This document shows positions 28,341 to 38,207 of a DNA stretch of 64,000 nucleotides, piece by piece. The notes under the pieces are model-generated. The model was given only the letters and a program-made list of their open reading frames with translations. It did not search any database and was not told where the DNA came from. Position 1 is the stretch's first letter. Every line of letters starts with the position of its first letter. The stretch comes from an uncultured Pseudomonadales bacterium. GTDB taxonomy: Bacteria > Pseudomonadota > Gammaproteobacteria > Pseudomonadales > Pseudohongiellaceae. A program made the position numbers and the translations under genes. The stretch covers positions 56,327 through 120,326 of the forward strand of contig CALSTS010000009.1 in the NCBI GenBank assembly GCA_943789335.1, read 5' to 3'.

Positions 28341-29131
28341 TAGTTATAGAATTCCTTGCAACTGCTTTTAGATCATCAGACTTTAGGCTTCGATGATATT
28401 CATTTTAACTATAGCTTTTTTATTGTTTCTTTGTCCTGTTTATAAACAGCATTTTTTACATATTGACATGGTATATATAAGCTAAGCCATACTTATTATG
28501 CATATTAACTTTCATAAGCAAATGCATGTCATACCCACATCAAGAATTAAGCCTTTAATGCAGCTTATTCACTTGTCGTAAACCTTGTTATTTCTTGCTA
28601 TGGCTTTCTGTTCTCAAGCACTAGATGCCTAAACAGGATGTATCGGTATGGAGTATAAGGATATTCAATATGCGAGTGTAGGGGGTGGCTGACCTTACAT
28701 TGGATAAATGTTTACCAGCAAACATTATAAATCCACCATTAATCGTTATTTGTCCATGGAGAAGCCTGGCAATTTAGTAGCAAAAATTCAGGCGCTATTT
28801 AGCAACACTTGTGGGAGTGAGTAATGTGCATCACGAACTTGAAGGTGATTTGGGCTGTCAGCTTGAACGACTTCTGACGTGCTAGTTGGCGTTGACCATG
28901 GGACCAGAAATTTTATGCGACGGTATATCGTAATCGAGCCTTTACCTTTTCACAGCGACCCATTGCTTTAAAATAATTTCCACTGGAATCATTCAAACTA
29001 AACTAAGAGCAAAAAAAAGCATAAAAAGACTTGAAAGGTGGGATGCTTAAAGTTTAGTTTTTAATTGCCTGTTATTTACTGCATAATCAGCCCCCGCTTT
29101 TTTATCAATTAACTGTCAGGCCTGTACTTAA
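28341..29131. other. 790-nt stretch without a convincing gene
   Basis: No long ORF occurs on either strand. One 38-codon plus-strand ORF (28708-28824) and short fragments in other frames look like chance or the decayed remains of a gene. No repeat, RNA gene or terminator is clear. Confidence 0.5.
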
Positions 29132-30106
29132 ATGTGGTTTAAAAATCTCCGTGCTTTTTGCCTTACCCAACCCTTCGATTTGTCGTTTGAAGATTTAGAA
29201 TCCCAGCTTGCCGAAAACGCTTTTATTCCATGTGCTAATTATGAAAAATCCCGTATAGGCTGGGTAAGCCCATTAGGTGATGCTGCGCCGGAAACTGAAG
29301 AAGACCAAGAACCATTGCTAACTCATATCGTAGGTGATTACATTATGTTGTGCGCTAAAAAGCAGGAACGTTTACTGCCTTCATCTGTTGTGCGTGAAGC
29401 TACAGCAGAAAAAGTCGCTGAAATAGAAGGGCGACAGGGGCGTAAAGTCTATCGAAAAGAAAAGCGTGAGATTCAAGACAACACATATGCTTCACTACTT
29501 CCTAGAGCATTTACCCGATCTGCTCGTATCTACGCTTATATTTCTCGTATCGATAATCTTTTAGTCATTGATACTTTAAGCGCACCAAAAGCAGAAGAGT
29601 TTATTAATTTATTAAGAGATAGTTTGGGCTCATTCCCTGTAGCACTGCCCGACAGCAAACGGGCACCGAGTGATGTAATGACTCATTGGTTGGCAGATCA
29701 AAAAGCCACAGATAAATTTGAGATACATAATGATTGTGAATTATTTAACCCCTTGGACGGCAGTAATGTTGTGCGTTGCAAAGGTCAGGACCTTGAAAGT
29801 GACGAGATCAAGGCCCACCTTGAAGCGGGCAAAAGAGCTAAGCAGCTAAGCGTCATGTGGGGTAATGTCTTAAGCTGCAGCATAGCTGAAGACTTAAGCA
29901 TTAAACGTTTAAGATTCGATGATATAAAAGAGGAATCCGCAAGCTTCGAAGAAGAAAGCCCTGCACAAAAATTTGATCAGGAGTTTGTGTTAATGACACT
30001 TGAATTAAGTGGATTCTTTAAGTCTTTATTTAATGCTTTCGGCGGCTTAGAAGACCCTAAGAACAAACTGTTACCTGATAACAGAGATAAAGAATCAGAT
30101 TTCTAG
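29132..30106 (+). CDS. rdgC: Recombination-associated protein RdgC
   Basis: RdgC forms a ring-shaped dimer on double-stranded DNA and restrains RecA. The sequence matches the family throughout: MWFKNLRAFCLTQPF start, GWVSPLG, LLPSSVVREAT and a C-terminal region ending in an acidic tail. The length of 324 is slightly longer than E. coli RdgC (303) because of that tail. It is a beta/gammaproteobacterial marker and supports the assignment of the host. Confidence 0.95.
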   Translation: MWFKNLRAFCLTQPFDLSFEDLESQLAENAFIPCANYEKSRIGWVSPLGDAAPETEEDQEPLLTHIVGDYIMLCAKKQERLLPSSVVREATAEKVAEIEGRQGRKVYRKEKREIQDNTYASLLPRAFTRSARIYAYISRIDNLLVIDTLSAPKAEEFINLLRDSLGSFPVALPDSKRAPSDVMTHWLADQKATDKFEIHNDCELFNPLDGSNVVRCKGQDLESDEIKAHLEAGKRAKQLSVMWGNVLSCSIAEDLSIKRLRFDDIKEESASFEEESPAQKFDQEFVLMTLELSGFFKSLFNAFGGLEDPKNKLLPDNRDKESDF

Positions 30107-30236
30107 AGCCTAGATAAGCTCTTGCCTGCAAGCGCATACTTCAATAATTATTTGCTCATTTCGCGCTAGAAGAAATCTTAGCGGCTATGATAGGATAACC
30201 CAGAGTTTTATATTAGTAATTTTTGAGAGGAATAAT

Positions 30237-31847
30237 ATGGCAACTTTACCCCCAGGTGTAGATTCCAGCTCCTTCGAATCTGCCCTTACAGAATTTCGAC
30301 AAGCAATCGGCTCAGAATGGGTTTTTAGTTCTGATGAAGATGTCGCTTTATATCGCGACGCTTATTCACCGACATGGAATGAAGAGACTGAACTAGTCGC
30401 ATCCGCAGCTGTAGCACCTGAAACCACTGAGCAGGTGCAAGATATCGTTCGTATTGCTAATCGTTATGGCATTCCGCTTTACCCAATTTCTACCGGCAAA
30501 AACTTAGGCTATGGTGGTTCTGCTCCTAGTTACTCAGGCAGCATGGTGGTCGACCTTAAGCGCATGAACCGCGTCATCGAAGTTGATGATCGTCGAAATT
30601 TCGCTGTTGTCGAACCAGGTGTGTCTTATTTTGACCTTTATCGCTATATACAAGAACACGATCTTAAAGTCTGGATTGATTGTCCTGACCCTGGTTGGGG
30701 CAGCCCTATAGGAAATGCCTTAGATCATGGTGTTGGCTATACTTTTGGTTCCTATAGAGATCACTTTGCTTCTAATGCAGGAATGGAAATCGTCTTACCT
30801 GATGGCGAGGTACTGCGCACCGGTATGGGAGCGCTTCCCGGTGGAGAGTGGGGCGAATATAAATATGGTTTCGGACCTAGTGTTGATGGTCTTTTCGCAC
30901 AGGCTAATTTCGGTATTGTCACAAAAATGGCCTTTCGCTTAATGCCAGAGCCAGATGCTCACTACACAGGAACAGCCATAGTTCATCGCAGACAGGATTT
31001 GATCGCCTTGGTAGATCATGTGAATTACCTTGATGATTCTGGTCTCATTGGAATGCCATTGTGGGGCAATCGCATAAGTGGTTTCGGCCCGATGGATCCA
31101 GAGTTAGCCGCTCTTGTTGAAAATGGAGGCAGTGATGCCGAGCTTGATGCTTATGCGGCAAGAAGTGGAAGAGGCTTCTGGTCTGTGCAACTTCAATTTT
31201 ACGGCCCCGAACCAACTGTTCAGGCCAATTGGGAATACGCTAAACAGCGAATCTCATCCATTGAAGGAGCTACTTTTGAAGACGGCCCACTTTATACTTT
31301 CCCCATGAGTGACGAGGACAAAGCAAACCATCATCATCGAGTTGCAATAGGAGTACCCAATATGGAGATTTTCTCCATTGGCGCTCGCTCTGAGCGTAAT
31401 CCTTCGCCACAAGACGGGCATTTATGGTTTTCTGCAATTATACCTCGTAGTGGCGAAGCAATTTTCAAGGCTCAAGAGGTGATCGGTAAAATTTGGAAAG
31501 AAGAGGGGCTGCCATACAATGCGTTTGCCACGCCTGCAACCTGGACTCACCGTTGTTACATTATGATTACAGGCTTGCCGATTAGCCGTACCGATAAATC
31601 AATCAATGAGCGCTCAATGCGTGCTTACAACCGTGCAATTGAAGAGTGTGGCGCTAATGGCATGGGTGAATACCGTGCGCCTCCTCAATTTGCCGATGCA
31701 ATCATGGACGCCTATTCATACAATGACAACATCTATCGCCGTTACGCCGAGAAACTAAAGGATGCAACCGATCCCAACGGTATTATTGCACCAGGCCGCG
31801 GGGGCATTTGGCCTAAGAATATTCGCGACAGGGAGGGCAGAGCATGA
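30237..31847 (+). CDS. pchF: p-Cresol methylhydroxylase-like flavoprotein (VAO family)
   Basis: This 536-residue FAD enzyme has a PCMH-type FAD domain. PISTGKNLGYGG near residue 85 and VVEPGVSYFDLY near 124 bind the flavin, and GNALDHGVGYTFGSYRDH near 163 is typical of 4-cresol dehydrogenase and vanillyl-alcohol oxidase. The gene for a small c-type cytochrome overlaps its stop codon, which is the arrangement of the two-subunit p-cresol methylhydroxylase. Likely reaction: oxidation of a 4-alkylphenol or vanillyl-type alcohol with electron transfer to the cytochrome. The exact substrate is not readable. A strong GAGAGGA ribosome site precedes the ATG. Confidence 0.8.
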   Translation: MATLPPGVDSSSFESALTEFRQAIGSEWVFSSDEDVALYRDAYSPTWNEETELVASAAVAPETTEQVQDIVRIANRYGIPLYPISTGKNLGYGGSAPSYSGSMVVDLKRMNRVIEVDDRRNFAVVEPGVSYFDLYRYIQEHDLKVWIDCPDPGWGSPIGNALDHGVGYTFGSYRDHFASNAGMEIVLPDGEVLRTGMGALPGGEWGEYKYGFGPSVDGLFAQANFGIVTKMAFRLMPEPDAHYTGTAIVHRRQDLIALVDHVNYLDDSGLIGMPLWGNRISGFGPMDPELAALVENGGSDAELDAYAARSGRGFWSVQLQFYGPEPTVQANWEYAKQRISSIEGATFEDGPLYTFPMSDEDKANHHHRVAIGVPNMEIFSIGARSERNPSPQDGHLWFSAIIPRSGEAIFKAQEVIGKIWKEEGLPYNAFATPATWTHRCYIMITGLPISRTDKSINERSMRAYNRAIEECGANGMGEYRAPPQFADAIMDAYSYNDNIYRRYAEKLKDATDPNGIIAPGRGGIWPKNIRDREGRA

Positions 31848-32185
31848 GAACTTTGATCAGCATTGGTTTGTTTCTATTGACAACATTTTTCACTACTAAT
31901 GTTAATGCTCAAACGGCAGTTGAAAGAGGTGAGCAGGTCTTTGATACCTGGTGTACAGCTTGTCATGATGACACTCGTCGCACACCAGGGACTGCAGCTC
32001 TAGCGGCCAAATACCAGGGCGCTTTGCCTGCATTATTAGAAGAGCGCACCGATTTAACGCCTGCGATTATAGAGTTATGGGTGAGAAACGGCATCAGCAT
32101 TATGCCATTCTTTCGTAAAACTGAAATCAATGATGCACAGCTAGCAGACCTCGGTGCTTACCTTACCAGGAACAACGGTAACTAA
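31844..32185 (+). CDS. pchC: Small exported cytochrome c, partner of the flavoprotein
   Basis: The start overlaps the flavoprotein stop (ATGA), showing translational coupling. A signal peptide ends at VNAQ. The haem motif CTACH lies near residue 37 and a distal methionine is available in ISIMPFF. The length of 113 matches the cytochrome subunit of p-cresol methylhydroxylase-type enzymes, which accept electrons from the flavin in the periplasm. Confidence 0.8.
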   Translation: MRTLISIGLFLLTTFFTTNVNAQTAVERGEQVFDTWCTACHDDTRRTPGTAALAAKYQGALPALLEERTDLTPAIIELWVRNGISIMPFFRKTEINDAQLADLGAYLTRNNGN

Positions 32186-32235
32186 TAGAGAGGCTCTCGC
32201 TTCACTTACTCAAATAATTTAATTAGGAATTTATT

Positions 32236-32862
32236 ATGCCGAATAGAAGACAATTTCTAAAAATTGGATTAGCAACATCCACTATCCCTCTAGCAGCAAG
32301 TGCCTCAGGAAAAGGTGCACTTGGTGCTTTCCCCGCCGACAAAACTTTGCCTTTTTATAAAGTTATTGTCGATGATCGTTTTCAAGAAAGTATAGAGTTT
32401 GGTCAAGCCATGGAAGAAAGGGGCTATGACACCTATCTTATGAAAGATGGAGACCTTACTGAATTTTGGTATAAGCATCTGAATGCAATTTGGGAAAAAG
32501 AACCTGTTGCTATTGCTGGACTGACTAAATTTGGTCCTCTCTTTTGTCTAGAACAATTAGGTAGAACCTACGGTGCTCGCCAAGTATATAGAGGTGATCA
32601 TCTTTACGAGCAGGGCAAGATAACGCATAAGCTCAACGGGCCTGAGAAAATGCTCGAAAACAGCAGCAATTTTCTGAGTTTCAGCAATGAAAAGATGGCC
32701 GGTCAAACTGTTGCTGAAATGATGTTGGGCTGTGAAGCGGGTACGACAGCTATCGTAGGCTCTGTCTGTGCTGAACAGGTTAATCATCACAGTGAGTTAA
32801 CTGATGCTTTGCCTGAAGACAATTTGGTTTCCTGGATCGTCGCACCAGCACAAATATCTTAA
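32236..32862 (+). CDS. Tat-signal protein linked to the flavocytochrome pair
   Basis: The N-terminus MPNRRQFLKIG is a textbook twin-arginine motif followed by a hydrophobic region. The mature part (~180 residues) has no motif I recognise. It is separated from the cytochrome gene by 50 nt, has an AGGA ribosome site and is followed by a strong hairpin, so it ends the three-gene unit. A periplasmic accessory to the flavocytochrome is inferred. Confidence 0.65.
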   Translation: MPNRRQFLKIGLATSTIPLAASASGKGALGAFPADKTLPFYKVIVDDRFQESIEFGQAMEERGYDTYLMKDGDLTEFWYKHLNAIWEKEPVAIAGLTKFGPLFCLEQLGRTYGARQVYRGDHLYEQGKITHKLNGPEKMLENSSNFLSFSNEKMAGQTVAEMMLGCEAGTTAIVGSVCAEQVNHHSELTDALPEDNLVSWIVAPAQIS

Positions 32863-32873
32863 AAAATATACTA

Positions 32874-32906
32874 GTCACTATCTGAACCTTAGATTCAGAT
32901 AGTGAC
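32874..32906 (+). terminator. Strong hairpin after the flavocytochrome unit
   Basis: A perfect 13-bp stem (GTCACTATCTGAA with its complement) around a 7-nt loop lies 12 nt past the stop codon. No T run follows, so it may act as a transcript-end stabiliser or a weak terminator. Confidence 0.55.
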
Positions 32907-33013
32907 CATTCCTTATTTACTCAAGCCTTTTAACACATAGAAGCCTGACCTTGATGTTTGCATCCAGTTTTGCATCATATATAGTTTGTATCTTAAATTA
33001 ATTGGGGAAGGCA

Positions 33014-33550
33014 ATGCTTCAAAAAATACTTGGGCTTTTACTGCTATTTGCAACATTTAATACCTCTGCAATAAATGGCTTAGATCAACATCAATATTTA
33101 CATTGCGGCGAAAGAGATGAGTTAGCTTTCGGCTCTTTATTTTTTCTAAATGCTGAAACTGGTAGAGCATTTCAGCATCACCTTTGGCTTGATCCGGTCT
33201 CTTTAGGCGGACTTGAAGCCTTATTCGGACAGAAATACGACAATTTCGAAGAGTTTTTTCAGTATCTCACTAACACCGGACTTAATTACAGCTTTGCTGC
33301 TTCTATTGAAATCATTAATATTGGCTACCTAGCTGATTCCGAAGATGAATTTAATAATCCTCTAAAAGTTAATTATCAAATTAATAGCTCCAGCGGAGAA
33401 TATTTGTGGACATCAAATGATGCTGCTTTTCTCGGAGAAGAGGATACCGGCACTTGTCGAACCGTAAGCCCCGATTATTATCGTGATTTATTAAATGATT
33501 GGTATAACCTTGCCACTGATGGCGAACCCGAAAAGCTATTCGAACTCTGA
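33014..33550 (+). CDS. Uncharacterised exported protein
   Basis: The ATG at 33014 is preferred over an upstream TTG because GGGAAGG lies just before it and a clean signal peptide follows (hydrophobic core, cleavage after NTSA). The mature ~160 residues hold two cysteines (LHCGE and GTCRT) that could form a disulfide. No family recognised. It probably resides in the periplasm. Confidence 0.6.
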   Translation: MLQKILGLLLLFATFNTSAINGLDQHQYLHCGERDELAFGSLFFLNAETGRAFQHHLWLDPVSLGGLEALFGQKYDNFEEFFQYLTNTGLNYSFAASIEIINIGYLADSEDEFNNPLKVNYQINSSSGEYLWTSNDAAFLGEEDTGTCRTVSPDYYRDLLNDWYNLATDGEPEKLFEL

Positions 33551-33665
33551 GAGCAGCTTATAAGAGCCAAGGTATAGCTTCTTACAATGCTGATAACTCT
33601 ATTATAAAAATATAAAATATATATTAAATACAGATAGTTACTTATTATAATTAAAGAGAAATATA

Positions 33666-34544
33666 ATGATTGATGAAACATCCTACGTTCCACCTAAAGT
33701 TTGGGAATGGGAAACAGACGGCGAAAACGGCGGCAGATTTGCCAGTATTAATCGTCCTATTGCTGGAGCCACACACGATAAGGTGCTTCCAACTGGCAAA
33801 CACCCACTTCAACTTTACTCCCTGGCAACACCTAATGGCGTTAAAGTCACCATAATGCTGGAGGAATTATTGGCGTTGGGACATAGTGGGGCGGAATATA
33901 ACGCTCATTTAATTGATATTATGGAAGGCGACCAGTTCGGTAGTGGCTTCGTTGATATTAACCCTAACTCTAAAATCCCTGCACTGTTAGATACCAGCAT
34001 GCCAGAACCAACTCGTTTATTTGAATCCGGCTCAATACTCTTATATCTAGCAGAAAAATTTAATGCCTTCATTCCAAACGATCCAGCACTTAAAACTGAG
34101 TGCCTGAACTGGTTATTCTGGCAAATGGGTGCTGCACCTTATCTTGGTGGCGGCTTCGGACATTTTTATGCCTATGCGCCTATAAAAATTAAATACTGTA
34201 TTGATCGTTTTACTATGGAAGTAAAACGCCAATTAGATTTGTTAGATAAGCATCTCGCTAACAATCAGTATATGTGTGGTGATGAATATACTATTGCTGA
34301 TATTGCGATTTGGCCTTGGTACAGCGTTGTAATAAACAATGAAGCTTATGAAGCCGCTGAGTTCCTAGATGTTCAATCATACAAACACCTGCAAAGATGG
34401 ACTGAAAAAATTGCGCAAAGAGAAGCAGTTATTCGAGGGCGTAAAGTTAATCGTCCTTTTGGACCAGCAGAAGACCAATTGCATGAAAGGCATGACGCCA
34501 GTGATTTTGACACGAAAACTCAAGATAAATTAAACCCCGAATAA
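33666..34544 (+). CDS. yghU: YghU-type glutathione S-transferase/disulfide oxidoreductase
   Basis: The sequence follows YghU closely: a PPKVWEWE start, FASINRPIAGATHDK, a thioredoxin-like N-domain with TPNGVKVTIMLEEL, FESGSILLYLAEKF and a helical C-domain with DEYTIADIAIWPWY. YghU binds two glutathione molecules and has disulfide-bond reductase activity. The length of 292 is normal. It is cytoplasmic, with no signal peptide. Confidence 0.9.
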   Translation: MIDETSYVPPKVWEWETDGENGGRFASINRPIAGATHDKVLPTGKHPLQLYSLATPNGVKVTIMLEELLALGHSGAEYNAHLIDIMEGDQFGSGFVDINPNSKIPALLDTSMPEPTRLFESGSILLYLAEKFNAFIPNDPALKTECLNWLFWQMGAAPYLGGGFGHFYAYAPIKIKYCIDRFTMEVKRQLDLLDKHLANNQYMCGDEYTIADIAIWPWYSVVINNEAYEAAEFLDVQSYKHLQRWTEKIAQREAVIRGRKVNRPFGPAEDQLHERHDASDFDTKTQDKLNPE

Positions 34545-34620
34545 GCACAGGATTGATTTCAAATTATTTATAAAATTTATTTTTCAACAAGGTCTTCTTA
34601 ATTAAGACAGCCTATAGAAA

Positions 34621-36024
34621 TTAAAAATTTATCTCATCACCGATTGAAGGAATTTCTGAGACCACGCCAAACTCGCTGCTTAGCTTGTCGGATAGGGCCT
34701 GTAGAGATTTTTCTTCCCCGTGTATCAACATAATGCGCGGGTTGCCTTTAATATGTCGTATCCAGCTTATTAATTCTGTTTGCCCAGCATGAGCTGAAAA
34801 CCCTCCTAGGGTTTCAATGCGCGCTACTACATTTACCTGCTGCTTGAATAAACGAATTTTTTTGATGCCATCTACCAGCAATCGGCCAAGAGTCCCCATC
34901 GCTTGAAATCCCGTAAAAATGACAGTATTACGCTTATTTGAAAGGCCGTATTTAAAATGATGCCGTATTCGCCCACCTGTACACATTCCACTTCCTGCAA
35001 TAATAATAGTGCCTGATTGCTTTTCAACGACATTTCGTGATTCTTCCACGCTAGGTGTGTACTCAAGCTGTGGCAAAAAGCTTTGTAATGACGCGTGATT
35101 TTCAATACGCAGCTTTTTTACATCTTTATCGTCTAGCAGTTGCATGCATTCTTCATAAACCCCTGTTACTTCAATAGCCATTGGGCTATCTAAAAAAATC
35201 TGCCAAGAGTCCAACTTACCTGCATGATGCAGACAGCCGAGGTGGAACAATAATTCCTGGGTGCGCCCGACAGCAAAGGAGGGGATCATTACATTTCCCT
35301 GGTTTTTCCAGGTTTCTTTTAAAACATCTTCGAACTGTTGAAGCGTCTCATTCATGTTGCGATGATTGCGATTCCCATAAGTGCCTTCCATCAAGACAAG
35401 ATCGGCAGACTCAATCAGAGCAGGGTCTTTCATTAATGCTGAACTCTTGTTGCCTAAATCACCGGAAAAAATCATTGTTTTAGTTTTTCCAGCCTCATTG
35501 AGGCTTAACTCAACTATTGCCGAACCCAATATGTGTCCAGCATCATGCAAAGTGAGTCTGCAGTCTTTATGGAATGGTCGAGACTCGTTATAACGTGCTG
35601 CCTGACACAAACCAAGGGCGTTTTCGACATCTATTTTTGTGTAAGCCGGCTCAAGTATTGCTTCACCCTTCTTAAGGCGACGCTTGTTGTCATGCTCTAA
35701 ATCCCACTCGTAAAGGTTAGCGGAGTCATTCAGCATAATGGGTAATAATTTCAAGGTTCCTGTTGTGCAATATATTGGACCCTTGAAACCCTGATGCACA
35801 AGCACAGGAATAAGACCACTATGATCAAGGTGTGCATGAGAGAGAATCAGAACATCAATGGATGCTGGATCGAAAGAAAAAGTTTCCTGATGAATGCGTT
35901 CAACGATATCTCCGCCCTGATGCATACCACAATCGATTAGGATACGAAAATTATCTTGAGTTTCAAGCAAATAACATGAGCCTGTTACTTGCCTTGCAGC
36001 ACCATGAAAAGTCAGTCTAGCCAT
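34621..36024 (-). CDS. Beta-CASP metallo-beta-lactamase-fold RNase-like protein
   Basis: The 467-residue protein has the metal-binding motif SHAHLDHSG near residue 60, FSGDLGN near 191, a beta-CASP insert with SFAVGRTQE and CTGGRIRHHFK, and GFSAHAGQ near the end. This is the YSH1-type group related to the CPSF73 RNA nucleases. Expected activity is endo- or 5'-exonuclease cleavage of RNA in the cytoplasm. It has no signal peptide, unlike the MBL proteins at 38-51 kb, and is transcribed alone on the minus strand. Confidence 0.85.
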   Translation of the reverse strand: MARLTFHGAARQVTGSCYLLETQDNFRILIDCGMHQGGDIVERIHQETFSFDPASIDVLILSHAHLDHSGLIPVLVHQGFKGPIYCTTGTLKLLPIMLNDSANLYEWDLEHDNKRRLKKGEAILEPAYTKIDVENALGLCQAARYNESRPFHKDCRLTLHDAGHILGSAIVELSLNEAGKTKTMIFSGDLGNKSSALMKDPALIESADLVLMEGTYGNRNHRNMNETLQQFEDVLKETWKNQGNVMIPSFAVGRTQELLFHLGCLHHAGKLDSWQIFLDSPMAIEVTGVYEECMQLLDDKDVKKLRIENHASLQSFLPQLEYTPSVEESRNVVEKQSGTIIIAGSGMCTGGRIRHHFKYGLSNKRNTVIFTGFQAMGTLGRLLVDGIKKIRLFKQQVNVVARIETLGGFSAHAGQTELISWIRHIKGNPRIMLIHGEEKSLQALSDKLSSEFGVVSEIPSIGDEINF

Positions 36025-36176
36025 GTTTATTCATTACCTGGAAAAAGCTCTGCAAGCTTATAGTTTTTAGACAATAAAAAAACAGTTTTTAAGTTAGTCG
36101 GAATAAGTATTACCTTTGCTTGAAGAAACTGAAGCAAACTAAAAAAGGTTAAATCTTCAAGCCTTATTTGGGTTAT

Positions 36177-36359
36177 TTATTGTTCCTCTTTTTTTTGTTT
36201 TTGTTTCTGTATCTTTTTCGTTTTTGTTTTTTTATGCAAAAAACGAAAACCGCCGCTCAATAGCCAGAGCAAGGCCATAAACAACACTAAAAAATAGAGC
36301 ACTTCTATAGTTTGCTCATCATTTAGAAAGTTATTAATTCTGCTAAAAAACTGCCCCAT
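36177..36359 (-). CDS. Small single-helix membrane protein with Lys/Gln-rich tail
   Basis: Sixty residues: a polar N-terminus, one transmembrane helix (VLYFLVLFMALLWLLSG) and a very basic low-complexity tail ending KKEEQ. No family is recognised. The tail comes from an A-rich coding repeat, which can also arise by chance, but the membrane helix and position in a gene gap favour a real gene. Confidence 0.4.
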   Translation of the reverse strand: MGQFFSRINNFLNDEQTIEVLYFLVLFMALLWLLSGGFRFLHKKTKTKKIQKQKQKKEEQ

Positions 36360-36594
36360 ATTCTTAGCATAAGAGTAAACTAAGGCGCTGACTATTAATT
36401 TCGGAGATCAAAGATACGCAATCTACTTCGTTATCAGTCTCCTATAGGAGTATCTGGAGGTAATTGCCGAGTGGAGCGCAAGGAGGCTTTAAGAATACTG
36501 TCAACACATACTGTCCTGCGTCTTGTTTAAACGAGACTAATAGATAATAATCATTACACAACAATTATTATTCAACACAACAGGAAATCATCCC

Positions 36595-37191
36595 GTGAAA
36601 AATAAACTTCTTAAAAAAATAGGGATTGCTGCCGCAATCGGTCTAGTAGCAACAACTGCAAATGCTCATTTCAAACTTAATTCACCAGCCTCCTGGATAG
36701 AAGAAGATGAGAGAGGTGATCCGCAAAAAATAGCGCCTTGTGGAGGCACTGTTGCTGATGGAGGCACTCGAACAGGAGCCGTCACTAATGTTCAGGGCGG
36801 CCAAATGCTAGGAATTGCTATTGAAGAAACGATTTATCATCCAGGTCATTATCGAGTTTCATTAGCTAGACGTATTAATTGGTTACCAGGCGATCCCGAA
36901 CCAACCATGAAAGATACTGATCGCGGCCCTCGTTCTGATCGTTTCCCTCTAGATACTAACCCTCAAGCACCAGTTCTTGTTGATGGATTATGGGAAAATT
37001 ATGAACGCCGAACTGGCCCGCAAGAAACCATGCTCCGTATGCCTAATATCGACTGCGAAGGATGCTTCCTTCAGGTGGTACAGTTCATGTCAGAACACCC
37101 AGGTTTTGGCGAAGGCGGTTTTACCTATCATCATTGTGCAATTGTAAATATCACTGCTGACCCAGCATTGCCTATTGATGCTGGCTGGTAA
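36595..37191 (+). CDS. LPMO-like exported copper protein (SCE4755-type)
   Basis: The GTG start has an AGGA ribosome site. A signal peptide ends at TANA, placing His as residue 1 of the mature protein (HFKLNSPASW). That is the histidine-brace hallmark of copper monooxygenases. A second histidine pair appears near the C-terminus in YHHCAIVN, beside disulfide-type cysteines. The 198-residue sequence resembles the SCE4755 group described as polysaccharide-monooxygenase-like. Activity on any polysaccharide is unproven, and copper storage or transfer is an alternative. It opens a dense run of plus-strand genes for exported proteins. Confidence 0.7.
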   Translation: MKNKLLKKIGIAAAIGLVATTANAHFKLNSPASWIEEDERGDPQKIAPCGGTVADGGTRTGAVTNVQGGQMLGIAIEETIYHPGHYRVSLARRINWLPGDPEPTMKDTDRGPRSDRFPLDTNPQAPVLVDGLWENYERRTGPQETMLRMPNIDCEGCFLQVVQFMSEHPGFGEGGFTYHHCAIVNITADPALPIDAGW

Positions 37192-37337
37192 TAATTTATA
37201 AATAACTCTAAGCTAGCTGGGCTCGTCGACTTAAATATATGGTGGCCTGACCTCACAGCCAACTCCCTCGCATGATGTCTATTACTTGCAAGGGTTGCTG
37301 TAATGCCCTAACTACAATAAAAAATTGGGACATAAGA

Positions 37338-38156
37338 ATGATTAAAAAATACATAATAACTTTTTCCATGCTTTGTGCTTTTTGTTTTTCAGCGCAGGCC
37401 CAAATAGATTTATCCGGCGAGTGGGGAGCAGTTTTTCATGAAGACTTTGATGAGCGAAGACCTGGGCCGGAGATGGTCGAATATCAAGGCATACCGATTA
37501 ACGAAGCTGCACGACGCAGAGCTTTAAGTTGGAGTCCCTCATTATTAACCTTGCCAGAGCACCAATGTAAACCACACCCCTCTGATTACGGCAGCCGTGG
37601 TCCTAGTAATATGCGTATTTGGAAAGAAATTGAATCCGAAACTCAGCAATTAGTTGCTTACCATACTCGTATTCGCTGGCAAGCACCTGAAAGAACCATA
37701 TGGATGGATGGGCGGGAACATCCGCCAGAATATGCAGCCCATACTTGGCAAGGGTTTTCTACAGGGCGCTGGGAAGGCAATGTTCTCGTGGTGAGAACTA
37801 CCCATCTCAAACAGGGATGGGCTCGTCGAAACGGTATCGCTCGCAGTGATGTGTCTGAATTTACAGAACATTTTTTCAGGCACGGTAACTATATGACTCA
37901 GGTTGTAATAGTAGATGATCCAATTTATCTAACAGAACCCTTTATTCGGACCAACAACTGGAAGATCAATTTGTCTCAACAAATTCCGCCTTATTTATGC
38001 GAAACCGTAACAGAAATTGATAGACCACAAGGTGTGGTTCCGCACTTTTTACCAGGGCAAAACCCATTTATAGGTGAGCATGCAGAGCGCTACAATCTTC
38101 CTATGGAAGGAGTGCTAGGTGGTGCGGAAACCATGTATCCATCTTTTATCGAATAA
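37338..38156 (+). CDS. Exported protein of unnamed WEG/RRNG family, copy 1
   Basis: The ATG at 37338 gives a signal peptide ending at AQAQ; a longer in-frame start at 37272 would spoil it. The mature protein (~250 residues) starts with IDLSGEWG and carries TGRWEGNVLVVRTTHL, WARRNG and DDPIYLTEPF. The same landmarks (WEG, RRNG, a DP-YLTEP end) recur in the gene at 39209. I know of no function for the family. Each copy lies directly ahead of an exported MBL hydrolase, so a binding or substrate-presenting partner is a reasonable guess. Confidence 0.6.
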   Translation: MIKKYIITFSMLCAFCFSAQAQIDLSGEWGAVFHEDFDERRPGPEMVEYQGIPINEAARRRALSWSPSLLTLPEHQCKPHPSDYGSRGPSNMRIWKEIESETQQLVAYHTRIRWQAPERTIWMDGREHPPEYAAHTWQGFSTGRWEGNVLVVRTTHLKQGWARRNGIARSDVSEFTEHFFRHGNYMTQVVIVDDPIYLTEPFIRTNNWKINLSQQIPPYLCETVTEIDRPQGVVPHFLPGQNPFIGEHAERYNLPMEGVLGGAETMYPSFIE

Positions 38157-38207
38157 CCAACTTACCGACTAGCCGCTTAAGAAATAAGAACATTCATCGG
38201 AGCTTAC

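Noticed and set aside
28708..28824. 38-codon ORF in the gap before rdgC
   Set aside because: No ribosome site, no motif and no conserved context; length is within chance.
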